Assembly: GCA_020637335.1 (NCBI GenBank)
Contig: JACJWC010000016.1
Span: 74,231-138,230 of the forward strand
Source of the DNA: Acidobacteriota bacterium
GTDB lineage: Bacteria > Acidobacteriota > Holophagae > Acanthopleuribacterales > Acanthopleuribacteraceae
DNA length: 64,000 nucleotides
Reading direction: 5' to 3'
Position 1 is the stretch's first letter. Every line of letters begins with the position of its first letter. A model generated the notes under the pieces. The model did not search any database and was not told the origin of the DNA. It worked only from the letters and a program-made list of their open reading frames with translations. This document shows positions 1 through 9,100 of the stretch, in pieces. The position numbers were made by a program, and so were the translations under genes.

Positions 1-826
1 GGTACAAGTTGTCGGCTGCATCGCGAGTCATGGCCGTAACGGTATCTTCTTCCGGCCCGCCTGGCCCGCCCAGGAAAGTGCTCCACATGATTTGTGGATG
101 AATCACAAGGGGGAACTGGGTTTGATGGGTGGCCACTTTAAAGCCAATTCCACCTCCAGGCAATTCCTCGTAGGCGACTTCAACCGGTACCTTTTGGCCT
201 TGGATCCATTGATAAGCTTGGGGAGGAGCGAAACGCAGCGTGCCGGTGCTCCCGGCAACAACGATGCTGCCATCGCTCTGCAAATCGGCCTGGCTAGCAC
301 CGGTCTCCAAGCGAATGGATTGGGCGAAGTGATCCGGCGCTATGCAAAGTTCAAGGCCCAACTGATCATATTGGGCGACGTAAGTTACAGAAATTCCGGG
401 CCAAACGTCGGAATAAGTCAGTTTTCGGTACGCGGGTACATGGGTTGCCCAGTTTTGAGGTGGACCAACCAAAAAATTGACTTGGGTTGATAAGGGTTCC
501 TCCAGAACGACCTGCGAATCCGAAATTTTATTTTTTCGATTAAAGCCCAACAGAAGGGTTTGGTCCTTTTGCGGATCGGCCTGTTGGCGTTTGTTGGACC
601 GCAAAGGCCATATGAAATGGGCGCCATTGGTATCGAATTGGATCGGTCCCTTCGGGGTTGGTAAAGTGGCGAGTACAGACCCATCCTTTTGGGGCAGACC
701 AACCCCTTGACCGGCCACAAAAAAACTGGGTAAAGGACCTTTCAGTTCGTTCAATTTGCCCGGCTGGGGCTGGCTCATGGCCCACCCCCCTATTAATATC
801 AAAATCCACGTGCTCACAATCCGCAT
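1..826 (-). CDS. DUF7948/SBBP-repeat secreted protein (partial, C-terminus off window)
   Basis: The reading frame is open from an ATG at 826 to the left edge, so at least 275 residues are present and the C-terminus is missing. The start is preceded by a purine-rich GGAGAGGG ribosome site. The first 17 residues form a hydrophobic signal peptide ending near AMS. The body reads like the DUF7948 domain (motifs such as YRKLTYSDVWPGISVTY and, near the end, VIHPQIMWSTFLGG followed by DTVTAMTRDAADNLY), which is the usual lead-in to SBBP beta-propeller repeats. Proteins of this type are large exported or surface proteins of unknown function. It is the last visible gene of a minus-strand series of secreted propeller proteins and is separated from the upstream FG-GAP gene by 265 bases. 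The family call is firm from motif style; the role is unknown. Confidence 0.8.
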   Translation of the reverse strand, partial: MRIVSTWILILIGGWAMSQPQPGKLNELKGPLPSFFVAGQGVGLPQKDGSVLATLPTPKGPIQFDTNGAHFIWPLRSNKRQQADPQKDQTLLLGFNRKNKISDSQVVLEEPLSTQVNFLVGPPQNWATHVPAYRKLTYSDVWPGISVTYVAQYDQLGLELCIAPDHFAQSIRLETGASQADLQSDGSIVVAGSTGTLRFAPPQAYQWIQGQKVPVEVAYEELPGGGIGFKVATHQTQFPLVIHPQIMWSTFLGGPGGPEEDTVTAMTRDAADNLY

Positions 827-839
827 TTGCCCTCTCCTT

Positions 840-866
840 CAGATGGGAAGTTTTTCTTCTCATCTG
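840..866 (-). promoter_or_regulatory. 11-bp stem-loop directly upstream of the ribosome site
   Basis: On the minus strand CAGATGAGAAG is followed by an A5 loop and CTTCCCATCTG, giving an 11-bp stem with one G-T wobble. The stem ends right next to the GAAGGAGAGGG ribosome site of the SBBP gene starting at 826. There is no U-run after it, so it does not look like a terminator. It could be a 5'-UTR element that protects the message or tunes translation. The structure is seen in the sequence; the function is inferred. Confidence 0.5.
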
Positions 867-1091
867 GACAAACGCAGTCGACTCAGATTTGCGGACATCC
901 GATGTTAAGTTTTTTTCGAAACAAAACCGAGATTGGTTTTGACGCCGCTCCAACCGGGCAGCAATCACCTTATTGGACAACCCTAGTTTGCCCCAAACCA
1001 AAACACCAATAGAGTCCGAAATTGGTGTAGGTTTGGTGCCGAAACCCTCTGCATTCTCTTGCGAATCACAAACCCTGATTTCGCCCTTTGC

Positions 1092-2417
1092 CTATTGCAG
1101 CGGTCGCAAAGTGTTGACCTGCAGTTGCCAGGAATCGAACTGGTCGACCCAGTGCCAGAGCTCGTTGTGTTCCCCATTTTGTACGAAGGCGATTCCGCTG
1201 CGACCGTGGAGTTGGTTGCGGTCGATATTACTCGAATCCCAGTGGGTGTCGGTGCCGTTGCTGCCGATGCTGATGTTGAACACATCCGAACCGCCGACCC
1301 GTTCTGAGATTAGCACGCCGTCCTTTTCGCTAAAGGCTTGTTTGCCTGTCTTGCGCGGATAAAACACCAAACCTTTTTTGCCACTGAGCAGAAGATCCGG
1401 TTGGCCATCATGGTTAAGGTCCAGGTCGACAATCATCAGGTCGCGGTCGCCATCATCAACGGTCCAGCCTTCCTCCTTGGGTTTGGGTGTGAAGTATTCT
1501 TCATCCCAAAGATAAGTGTCATGGCGGAATTTGGCGTGAATTAAGCCTTTAAAATAAAAGAGTTCAATTTTGCCTGGGCTGATCACGATCGGCCCGGTCT
1601 GCCATAGGTTCTGTTGCGTTTCCAAAACCTGGGGCGCTTGAGCGGACCAGCCCTCTTTTTCACCGAGGAAATAGGTGAAACTGAGTTCATCAAATACGCT
1701 CATATCCTTGTTGGGCATGAGCAGCGCCACAATGTCCAATTGGTCGTCGCCATTGAAATCGCCAACTTGGCAGGTCTCAATTTTGTAGCCGAGTGGCATG
1801 TGACTGCGGCCCTGTTTTTGGCGCCAGCTGCCATTGTCGTTAAAGGCCATGAAGAACCGGACCTCACCACTTTCCTGCAACAGGAGCGGCGCCGCAAACA
1901 AATCCAAGTCGCCATCGCCATCCAGGTCGCGGACTTCCAGTTCGGGGTAGCGCAATACCAAGGCCCGCTTTTGAATGGTTAGACTCGGGCTGACGGGTAA
2001 GGTTTGGAAGCAATCGTTCTGGTACAGACTCATGCCCGTTTCGGTCGGGATAAGCCAACCAAGGGCAGTCGCTTGCGCTCGATCGCCATAACGCAGATGC
2101 AATTCAGAAGGTAAAGCGAATGCGTCCCAACCCGTACTATTGGATTTCAGGAGCGCCCCGTCAACAAAGGACACATAGGCCCATCCCGAATCCGTGGGCA
2201 CGGGCAGCCCGCGCGGAATGCGATCCGCTTGGGCACACAACTGAAAGCCCTTTTGGCTTTCTGCCGCATCAAAGACCCAAACCTGGCCGTCTTTGGTCTG
2301 GGTCCAGATATCGGTTAATCCGTCCTGATTGAGATCCATCCAATAGGTTTGGCTAGGCGCCGAAGGGTGCGGTAGCGTTATGGGTCCATTTAAGAAAAGC
2401 AGGAAAACCAACATCAT
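1092..2417 (-). CDS. Secreted FG-GAP/VCBS-repeat protein
   Basis: This 441-residue protein begins with a short hydrophobic signal segment (MMLVFLLFLNG). It then carries repeated calcium-type motifs of the DxNxDGxxD form typical of FG-GAP/VCBS beta-propeller blades: DLNQDGLTDIW near residue 28, DLDGDGDLDLF near 165, DFNGDDQLDIV near 205 and DLNHDGQPDLL near 345. Such propellers are extracytoplasmic and usually bind ligands or scaffold other proteins. Its start codon overlaps the stop of the upstream FG-GAP gene by 4 bases (ATGA), so the two are probably translated together and may work as a pair. No catalytic domain is visible. Confidence 0.85.
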   Translation of the reverse strand: MMLVFLLFLNGPITLPHPSAPSQTYWMDLNQDGLTDIWTQTKDGQVWVFDAAESQKGFQLCAQADRIPRGLPVPTDSGWAYVSFVDGALLKSNSTGWDAFALPSELHLRYGDRAQATALGWLIPTETGMSLYQNDCFQTLPVSPSLTIQKRALVLRYPELEVRDLDGDGDLDLFAAPLLLQESGEVRFFMAFNDNGSWRQKQGRSHMPLGYKIETCQVGDFNGDDQLDIVALLMPNKDMSVFDELSFTYFLGEKEGWSAQAPQVLETQQNLWQTGPIVISPGKIELFYFKGLIHAKFRHDTYLWDEEYFTPKPKEEGWTVDDGDRDLMIVDLDLNHDGQPDLLLSGKKGLVFYPRKTGKQAFSEKDGVLISERVGGSDVFNISIGSNGTDTHWDSSNIDRNQLHGRSGIAFVQNGEHNELWHWVDQFDSWQLQVNTLRPLQ

Positions 2418-3838
2418 CGCGAAACCTCCGCCCAGCCCAGGTGGGTGGTACCTTGATCAAATTTGAGAAAGATCAGTTCATCGGCGGGGTCGCTATCCAA
2501 GTTGACCGAAAAAATTTCGTCGGATTCGCGAAAGGTTTTCGGCAGTTTATAGGACCAAGATTTGTCATTGCGAATGCCTTGGTTGTCCAGCGGCGTTATT
2601 TCCAGTTTTCCGCCCTTGTCGACAAAAATATCGACCCAGCCATCGCCGTCCAAATCCGCGGTAATTTGTGCAAATTCAGGCATTTTCATCTTTCTAAAAT
2701 TGAATTTCCAACGCACTTCAAATGGGCCGCCGGCCAGGGTTCGAAATTTTCCGTTTTCCTGAATGTGGAAATGCATGAGGAACGTAATCGTAATTCGGCC
2801 TAAGGAAACGGCTTTGACCATTTGGAAGACGCTGAGTTTAAAAGCAAAACCACCGATATCGGTCAAACCATCGTGGTTGAGATCGAAAAAGGGACTGATC
2901 GGGCTCATTTCTTCATCCATGCCTTGAATGATAAATCCACCCAAAGAACCGGAATAATCAGGTTGCGCTTCGTACTGATAGGGTGCGCGCGCCGTGTAAA
3001 GTTGGACTTCAGACTTGACCTTGGGCAGGTCGGAAGGGCCGTCAATATCATCTACCTCATGAACGATCAGCACATCCAATAAGCCGTCACTGTTCATGTC
3101 GCGCAGCACAAAATCCTCGTCGCGTTCGACCAAATGGCTTTCTCCGTTCAAGTCACTGACGAACCAATCCTTTCCGCCATTTAAGAGCAGCAGAGGGGAA
3201 CCGGACGCGGGCTGATAGATTTGCGGAAGCGGAATTGTCATTTCAAAATATTGGTCGCGATTACTGGTTTTGCGGATATGCCGAGGAAAGGGTAAAAAGT
3301 GTTGTTGTCCTGCTGGTGTCAGCGTGTGTAAGCCTTGGAAATCCGGGAAAAGCCAAGTCGTTTGGCCTTGAAACTGGACTTGCCAGGGAAAAGTGACTGC
3401 GCTGGTGATCGCGGGCAGGGCCGTTTCAGGCAAGGCTCTGGTCTGCTCTTGGACAAAGCTATCCCCCTTGGGTTTCAGCGTCCAGATTTCGCCCTCCGTC
3501 CAGAGGTGGATCAAGCCATTGGGATCGACTTGGAATCCGTTAACCACTCGGGTCCCCAATTCCAAAACCGAGCGGGCGCCAGCACCAGTCGGACTTAAGG
3601 GGATCCAGACCAGGTACTTTTCACGCAAGGTCGTTTCCGAATAGGCGGCGCGAATGCCGCCTTCTTCATAGTAGGCATCAATGTCGCCGATCGTTTTATT
3701 GCGCAGCATCAGGCCGATGATGTCCTGGCTTCCATCTTGATTTAGGTCATGAAATTCCAATTGGATAGGAATTCCATCCAGCGCGAGTTCACCATCGAAC
3801 GAACCCAGCATGCAAAAAAGAAATACGAGATTTAACAC
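2414..3838 (-). CDS. Secreted FG-GAP/VCBS-repeat protein
   Basis: The open frame extends to 3868, but I place the start at a GTG at 3838 because it follows an AAGAAGGGG ribosome site and opens directly into a hydrophobic signal peptide (VLNLVFLFCMLGSF). The mature part carries FG-GAP calcium-type motifs: DLNQDGSQDII near the N-terminus, DMNSDGLLDVL, DLNHDGLTDIG and DLDGDGWVDIF. It is a sister of the downstream gene, with which it overlaps by 4 bases, and probably arose by duplication. The mature protein is predicted to be periplasmic or surface-exposed. The start is the main uncertainty; the family is clear. Confidence 0.82.
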   Translation of the reverse strand: MLNLVFLFCMLGSFDGELALDGIPIQLEFHDLNQDGSQDIIGLMLRNKTIGDIDAYYEEGGIRAAYSETTLREKYLVWIPLSPTGAGARSVLELGTRVVNGFQVDPNGLIHLWTEGEIWTLKPKGDSFVQEQTRALPETALPAITSAVTFPWQVQFQGQTTWLFPDFQGLHTLTPAGQQHFLPFPRHIRKTSNRDQYFEMTIPLPQIYQPASGSPLLLLNGGKDWFVSDLNGESHLVERDEDFVLRDMNSDGLLDVLIVHEVDDIDGPSDLPKVKSEVQLYTARAPYQYEAQPDYSGSLGGFIIQGMDEEMSPISPFFDLNHDGLTDIGGFAFKLSVFQMVKAVSLGRITITFLMHFHIQENGKFRTLAGGPFEVRWKFNFRKMKMPEFAQITADLDGDGWVDIFVDKGGKLEITPLDNQGIRNDKSWSYKLPKTFRESDEIFSVNLDSDPADELIFLKFDQGTTHLGWAEVSR

Positions 3839-3890
3839 AAGCGCCCCTTCTTCATAAATCGATACCATTACGTTTCAAATTCAAATCGGT

Positions 3891-5906
3891 TTAGCGGGCC
3901 GAGTTCTTTTTGGATTTGAGAAAACTGAGCGGTTTCAGCAATTCAAATGCACGCTGGAAATCGAGGCTTGTCAAAGCTTGACTAATTTGTCCCCAATCGT
4001 TGGGAGGCATTCGGTCCCGGACGGAAGCTAGTGCTGTCTGTAAATCGTTGAGTACGGCAATTTCCCTGTTTTTTAAGGATTCGAGCATGTCTTGCCATTG
4101 TTCAGGACTCAATTTTACTTTTGGCGGATCTAATGGCACCCAAGTTTGAGCTGATTTTTGGATGCGTTTGATTTCCCGGCTGAGGTGGCTCAGCCAAGGC
4201 TCGGGATCAAAATCCGGATTGGCCAGTTTGTTTTCAAAAATCAGTGTGTATTGGACCAGATCATTGGCAGCAATAGAACCGGAAGAACCGCGTAACCGAT
4301 GCAGCAGAGCTTGGGCAGATTGGGTGTCACCACGCGCTAGATCGTCCTGGATTTCCTGGAGGGTTTGCTGCGAATCGACGATGAATTGGTTGAGAATCTG
4401 GCCAAAGAAACGTGGATCACCTGCGGATAAGACTTTGGCGTCGGCCATATGAATGCCGTCGATTTTTGGGAAATCCAGTCCTGTTTCCGGCGTGTCCACA
4501 ATGCAAAGTGGCGCCGATTTTCCGGTCCACTTTTGGATGGCGTTAATGAGCTGATCTACCTTAAAGGGTTTGGGGATCCAATCGTTGAAACCCCATTCGG
4601 GTAAGTTATCAAGCGAATCTTCGGACTGGGCCGTTAAAGCTAAAATGGGCAGGCTGCGATAATCGGCAATGGCACGAATTTGTTTGGTGGCCTCATATCC
4701 ATTTAAAATGGGCATTTGCAAATCCATCAGGATCAAATCCACCTTGTTGGTGGGATCGGCTAGGATCTGCATGGCTTCGAGGCCATTGGCTGCTTGTAGC
4801 ACTCTCATATTTTGATTATTCAGCACCTTTTCAGCCAGTTTTCTGTTAATCACATTGTCATCTGCCAGTAAAACAGTCAGGTTGGAAAGGGACTTGGGGC
4901 GTTCGCTTAGCTTGCGCGGCTTGGATTGTAGGTTCATTTCAAATGTGCTGGTCTGATTGCGGCCGTTTGCTTTTGCCTGGTACAACGCGCGGTCGGCAGC
5001 TCCGATTAAACACTTGGGGCTGTGTTCCAAGGCATCGTCTGTGCAAAGTTCACACATGTAATCATGTGCTTCCGTCTGGTTTGGTTCAAACGTTGAAACG
5101 CCAATACTCAAGGTTACAGTAGGCGAAACCTGACTCATAGCATGCGGAATATCCATGTCTTTCAGCGCGCGGTGGATTCGTTTGGCAAATTTTTTGGCGT
5201 TTACTTTTTCAGTCTGAGGCAGGATGACTGCGAATTCTTCCCCGCCATAACGGGCCACAAAATCGCCGGCCCGCCGAAGGGTCGATTTTAGGGCATACCC
5301 TACTGCCGTTAGACACTTATCGCCATCTAAATGCCCGTAGTGATCATTGAACTTCTTGAAATAATCAATGTCCATCAGGAGCAAAGAAAGCGGTGCCAGC
5401 GTGCGCTGAGCCCGGCGCCACTCGACCTCCAATGTTTCATCAAAAGAGCGGCGGTTGGGGATACGCGTCAACATGTCGATGGAAGCGAGCCTTTTTAAGG
5501 CAAGCGTGCGCTGGCGCAAGGTCAAATGGGTTTTAACCCGGGCCCGAACCACGGCCGGTCGAACCGGTTTACTAATAAAATCGACAGCACCGAATAAGAG
5601 CGCACTTTCCTCGGCCTGATGATTGGTACTGGCTGTAACAAAAATGATGGGCAAATCTTCATGTAAAGGATTGCTTTTAATGCGTTTGCAGAGTTCTAAA
5701 CCGTTCATGCCGGGCATGTTCATGTCCAAAATGACCAAGTCAATTTCGTGTTTGTTCAGCGTTGTGATGGCATCGGCACCGTTGGTCGCAAAAAAGATCG
5801 TGCCCATGCCGCGCAGGACCTGGCCCAGAGATTGAATGATGAGGGGATCATCATCCACGATGAGCAGTTTGGGGGTTAACTCATCCCATTCGGATGCCAT
5901 GTGCAT
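3891..5906 (-). CDS. Response regulator diguanylate cyclase, REC-GGDEF-REC-HPt
   Basis: The 671-residue protein has four signalling modules. REC1 covers about 12-125 (phospho-acceptor D61, conserved K113). A GGDEF domain follows (GGEEF at 221-225, with an RAGD inhibitory I-site at 212-215). REC2 covers about 343-460 (D395, K446). The HPt-like segment has H536 in LLHRLRGSSGS. It should make cyclic di-GMP under phosphorelay control, but no transmitter kinase is encoded nearby. Within the C-terminal part of the GGDEF domain there is an unusual insertion of about 20 residues with H281, C285, C288, H295 and C299, spaced like a metal or redox site. The start ATG has an AGGA site 7 bases upstream. 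It is a soluble cytoplasmic protein transcribed alone or with the gene 22 bases downstream. Confidence 0.92.
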   Translation of the reverse strand: MHMASEWDELTPKLLIVDDDPLIIQSLGQVLRGMGTIFFATNGADAITTLNKHEIDLVILDMNMPGMNGLELCKRIKSNPLHEDLPIIFVTASTNHQAEESALLFGAVDFISKPVRPAVVRARVKTHLTLRQRTLALKRLASIDMLTRIPNRRSFDETLEVEWRRAQRTLAPLSLLLMDIDYFKKFNDHYGHLDGDKCLTAVGYALKSTLRRAGDFVARYGGEEFAVILPQTEKVNAKKFAKRIHRALKDMDIPHAMSQVSPTVTLSIGVSTFEPNQTEAHDYMCELCTDDALEHSPKCLIGAADRALYQAKANGRNQTSTFEMNLQSKPRKLSERPKSLSNLTVLLADDNVINRKLAEKVLNNQNMRVLQAANGLEAMQILADPTNKVDLILMDLQMPILNGYEATKQIRAIADYRSLPILALTAQSEDSLDNLPEWGFNDWIPKPFKVDQLINAIQKWTGKSAPLCIVDTPETGLDFPKIDGIHMADAKVLSAGDPRFFGQILNQFIVDSQQTLQEIQDDLARGDTQSAQALLHRLRGSSGSIAANDLVQYTLIFENKLANPDFDPEPWLSHLSREIKRIQKSAQTWVPLDPPKVKLSPEQWQDMLESLKNREIAVLNDLQTALASVRDRMPPNDWGQISQALTSLDFQRAFELLKPLSFLKSKKNSAR

Positions 5907-6057
5907 AAGGTGTTCCTGGTCCGCGCCGATCTTATCATTGATTCGGGTCCCACCCAGAAATCTTTAGGCAGGAATCAGAGCCTGAAAGGAAAGCCGATCA
6001 ATATCCAAGAGGCACACCGAATCAGTTCAGTGCAGTTTGCTGTCAAATAGCCAGAAT

Positions 6058-6082
6058 ATCCAGCTGGTTAGCTGGATTTTTT
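6058..6082 (+). terminator. Intrinsic terminator-like hairpin, plus orientation
   Basis: ATCCAGC, a 6-base loop and GCTGGAT are followed directly by a T6 run (6077-6082), a textbook rho-independent terminator reading on the plus strand. The genes on both sides are on the minus strand, so it has no obvious plus-strand client. It may stop antisense transcription or end a small unannotated RNA. Confidence 0.55.
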
Positions 6083-6092
6083 GGCTGAAGTA

Positions 6093-6117
6093 GGGGAGAA
6101 GTCCGTAACCTCTCCCC
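6093..6117 (-). terminator. Hairpin just after the BNR-repeat gene
   Basis: GGGGAGA and TCTCCCC form a perfect 7-bp GC-rich stem with an 11-base loop, starting 7 bases beyond the stop codon of the minus-strand gene ending at 6124. The downstream U-run is weak (CTACTTC), so it is a probable but not classical terminator. Confidence 0.45.
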
Positions 6118-6123
6118 AGAATA

Positions 6124-9100
6124 TTAGGGGATGCGTTCGGCTCGAATACCGCTGAGGTGGATACGCGCCGGAATACTCAAATCGCCCCAGATCTCGAAAC
6201 CGGCCCAATTGGGTTGGCCCCCGGTTGCCTCAGCCCATACGGCGGTTTGCAGGGTTGTCGCACTGAAGATTTGGCTGGCCAGACGGGTGACTTTTTGTTT
6301 CGGACCAATCCCGGACAAGGTGACTGTTTCCAGGATATTGCCCTTACTGTCGTAGGCGCGATAGGTTAAATCATCGGCGCTTGATCCCAGGTTCAAAGCG
6401 ACCAAGCCGGTAAAGGAATTGGTGCTGCGTTCCAGGTGAGTGAAGCGCATTCCCATTCCCGCTTGCGTTGCGGATTGGAAGCCGGCGAAAAAGTCATTTT
6501 GTGAAAGGACCGAACTGCCAAAGAGCTCGTATCCGATCAGGTTCTGATCAGCAGAGACAGAGAGCCAAGCCGATCCGGCCGGAACGATGGCACTGCCCTC
6601 GTGGTCAAACAACAAGGTGGTTTTGCCATTGGGGCCCAGGCTGTAGGTGCGGCTGGAAAGCACACTGCCATCCGCTTGGTAATAGGTCTCGGTGACTTGG
6701 GCGGCAACCGAGCCGACGTTAATGTAAACCATACCGGTCCAGAACTGGCCTGTATCTGTGGCGATATGCAAGAAATAAAGGTCTTTACTGGGTTGGTTCT
6801 CCAATCCAAGAGAGGCCAGCTGGGTTTCCTGGGGCAAGACCCGGAAAAACTCCATGGCGGCCAGGCCCTGATCGCTGGTGAGCTCGACCCAATCGACCGG
6901 GTTCAGATCCGTGCCCAGATAGGTCTGTAGATTGAGACTCTCGCTGGCATAGGGCTTTTGATGGCCATCAATGGCAGCAGTTTGACTGGTCGGCTTAGCT
7001 TCCAATTGGGCCGCCGCTGCGATGGGGCCGGCATTGACACTGGACAGGTGGGTACTGAACTTGGTGGTGTTTTTGGCCACATGCGGCATGTAGAGTCGGG
7101 TATCCAAGCCGATCGATGCATTAAAGGCCGAACGATTCTGTGCATCCATGATCTCGCCATAGACGTGGGCTTCTTGGTCGGTTCCGACCTGGACCCAACT
7201 GACCAGATGGTGGACATCTCCGAACAGTTGCGCCACGGTTTGGTCCAATTTGCCTTTGCCGGGCAGGATACCTTCGTGGATGCCCAACACGATGCCGTTG
7301 GCGCTGAATGCGTGTATATCGTAAGCCAAATTGGTCGCTTGGGGGTTGACGAGCCCAATGCGCATGTCGGAATCGGTGCCGGACTGGATTTCTGGCAAGT
7401 AGTAGCGATTGGCATAAGCGCTGCCCTGCAACCCGGAACAGGTGTTGCACGGATTGCTATCCGGTTGGGGCGCGCTTGCATAACCCGCATTGGTAACTTG
7501 GATATCGTCGAGCCATACGCCTCCACCAGCATTGGCGGCTGCGGTATCACAGGCGACGCGAATGCGGAATTGGATATCGGATTCGCCATACAAACTGCCC
7601 AAGGCGACTGTGACTTGGCGCCATTGGCGTTTGCTGCCCGACCAGGCATTGCGGTAGGCCAGGGTGGAGTTATTAAATAATTGACCGTCGTAAGTAGCGC
7701 CGCTGATGGCGCTTTCCAGATCCGTCCATTCGCTATTGCGCGTGCGAGCCTCTAGAACGGCACCATCCCAGTATTGCTGGAAGTTGCCTTCCATATCGTA
7801 GTAGATCCAAAAACTGAGTTGGGAGGCAGGTTGAATGGAGAGCCAGGGCGAGACCAAGCTTTTGTCGGAATAGTATTCCAAGTCAGCGGAGAACCAGGCG
7901 CCTGATCCAGAATGAACCTGGTTTGTCACGGCAGCCCAATCGTTGGGGCCGAGCAGCGCCTCGCCTTGCATTAAGCCCTCTCCTTCTGCGCCATCGAAGA
8001 AGGTGCCTGTCGTTGAGGCCAAGCTGCCGCCCAGAGGTACGGTTATCGGGTAGGTGGCCTGGAACTCGCCAAAGTTTAAGCTGATGGTGAGTTGGCCTTC
8101 GCTTAACGGGCTCGCCAATTGGTCCAGTTTTAATTTAACGCCGGTCGTGAAGCTGGGGGTTTTGCTGAGGTCGCTGGGTAATGGCGCTTGTTCTAACACG
8201 TTTAAACCGGGTGTCAGTGAGGTGACCGTCAGGGTTGGGACGGATGCTGATGCGGGACCGGAGTAGTGGATGGCCAACGGTAAGGTGGCCGTTTCGCCCA
8301 GATCGAGATAGGCATCGCCATCGCCCTCGACCGCAATCAGGTTTTCGGCCTGAACGGAAAAGGGGATTTTGGTTGCGCGATAGATACCGCGACCATGGGT
8401 GGCCAGCCACAGGGTATTGGCATCGCTGAACTCTAAGGCCACGACGCGGGTCAGGGCGGGACCGTAGGTGTAATTTTCCCAATGTGGGTTGGCTGAAAGT
8501 CCATTTTCACTGACCCAAAGCCCTAACTCAGAGCCCACAAAAATTCGATTGGGTTGGTTGGGGTCGACGGCAACCGAATACAACGGAATGTTGGGAAGGT
8601 CCCCGTGCAAGGACGTCCAATTTTGGCCGCCATTGGTCGAGCGTTGAATGCGACCGCTCCCATAGCCGGAGAAGGTGGCCAGAACGGTCATTCCGCTGGC
8701 GTCGCTCGGATCGATAAAGAAGCCGGTACTCAATGCATTTACCGCGCCTGTCGAGGCGGTTTGAATAATGGTGTTGGTTGAGCCCAGCCCCTGGACCCTG
8801 ACAACGGTGCCATTTTCCAAGCCATAGTAGGCATTTGAACCATCAACAGGATTAATGGCAATGGCCGATACGGCGGCAGAGGTCGCGCCCGAGATTTCCT
8901 GCCAAGTGGACCCACTCAGCGCGCGAACATTCGGACTGAACCACAGGCGTTGACTGCCGACCAACATGCGATTTCCGTCGCTGGGATCCAGCGCAAAGGG
9001 TTGGATGAAGGGCGCATTCTCTTCGTCATCGAAGCCCAAGGTATCCGTGGCGAGACCGCCATTACTGGAGCCGAACATGCCGCCGCTAGGCGTGGACCCG

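Noticed and set aside
540..1001. 153-codon minus-strand reading frame overlapping the SBBP gene
   Set aside because: It runs in another frame through the signal-peptide region and 5'-UTR of the SBBP gene, has no family-like motifs, and the SBBP frame has the ribosome site and signal peptide.
6903..7649. 248-codon minus-strand frame within the BNR protein gene
   Set aside because: It is a same-strand shadow in a different frame with low-complexity Pro/Ser/Arg composition, and the BNR frame is continuous.
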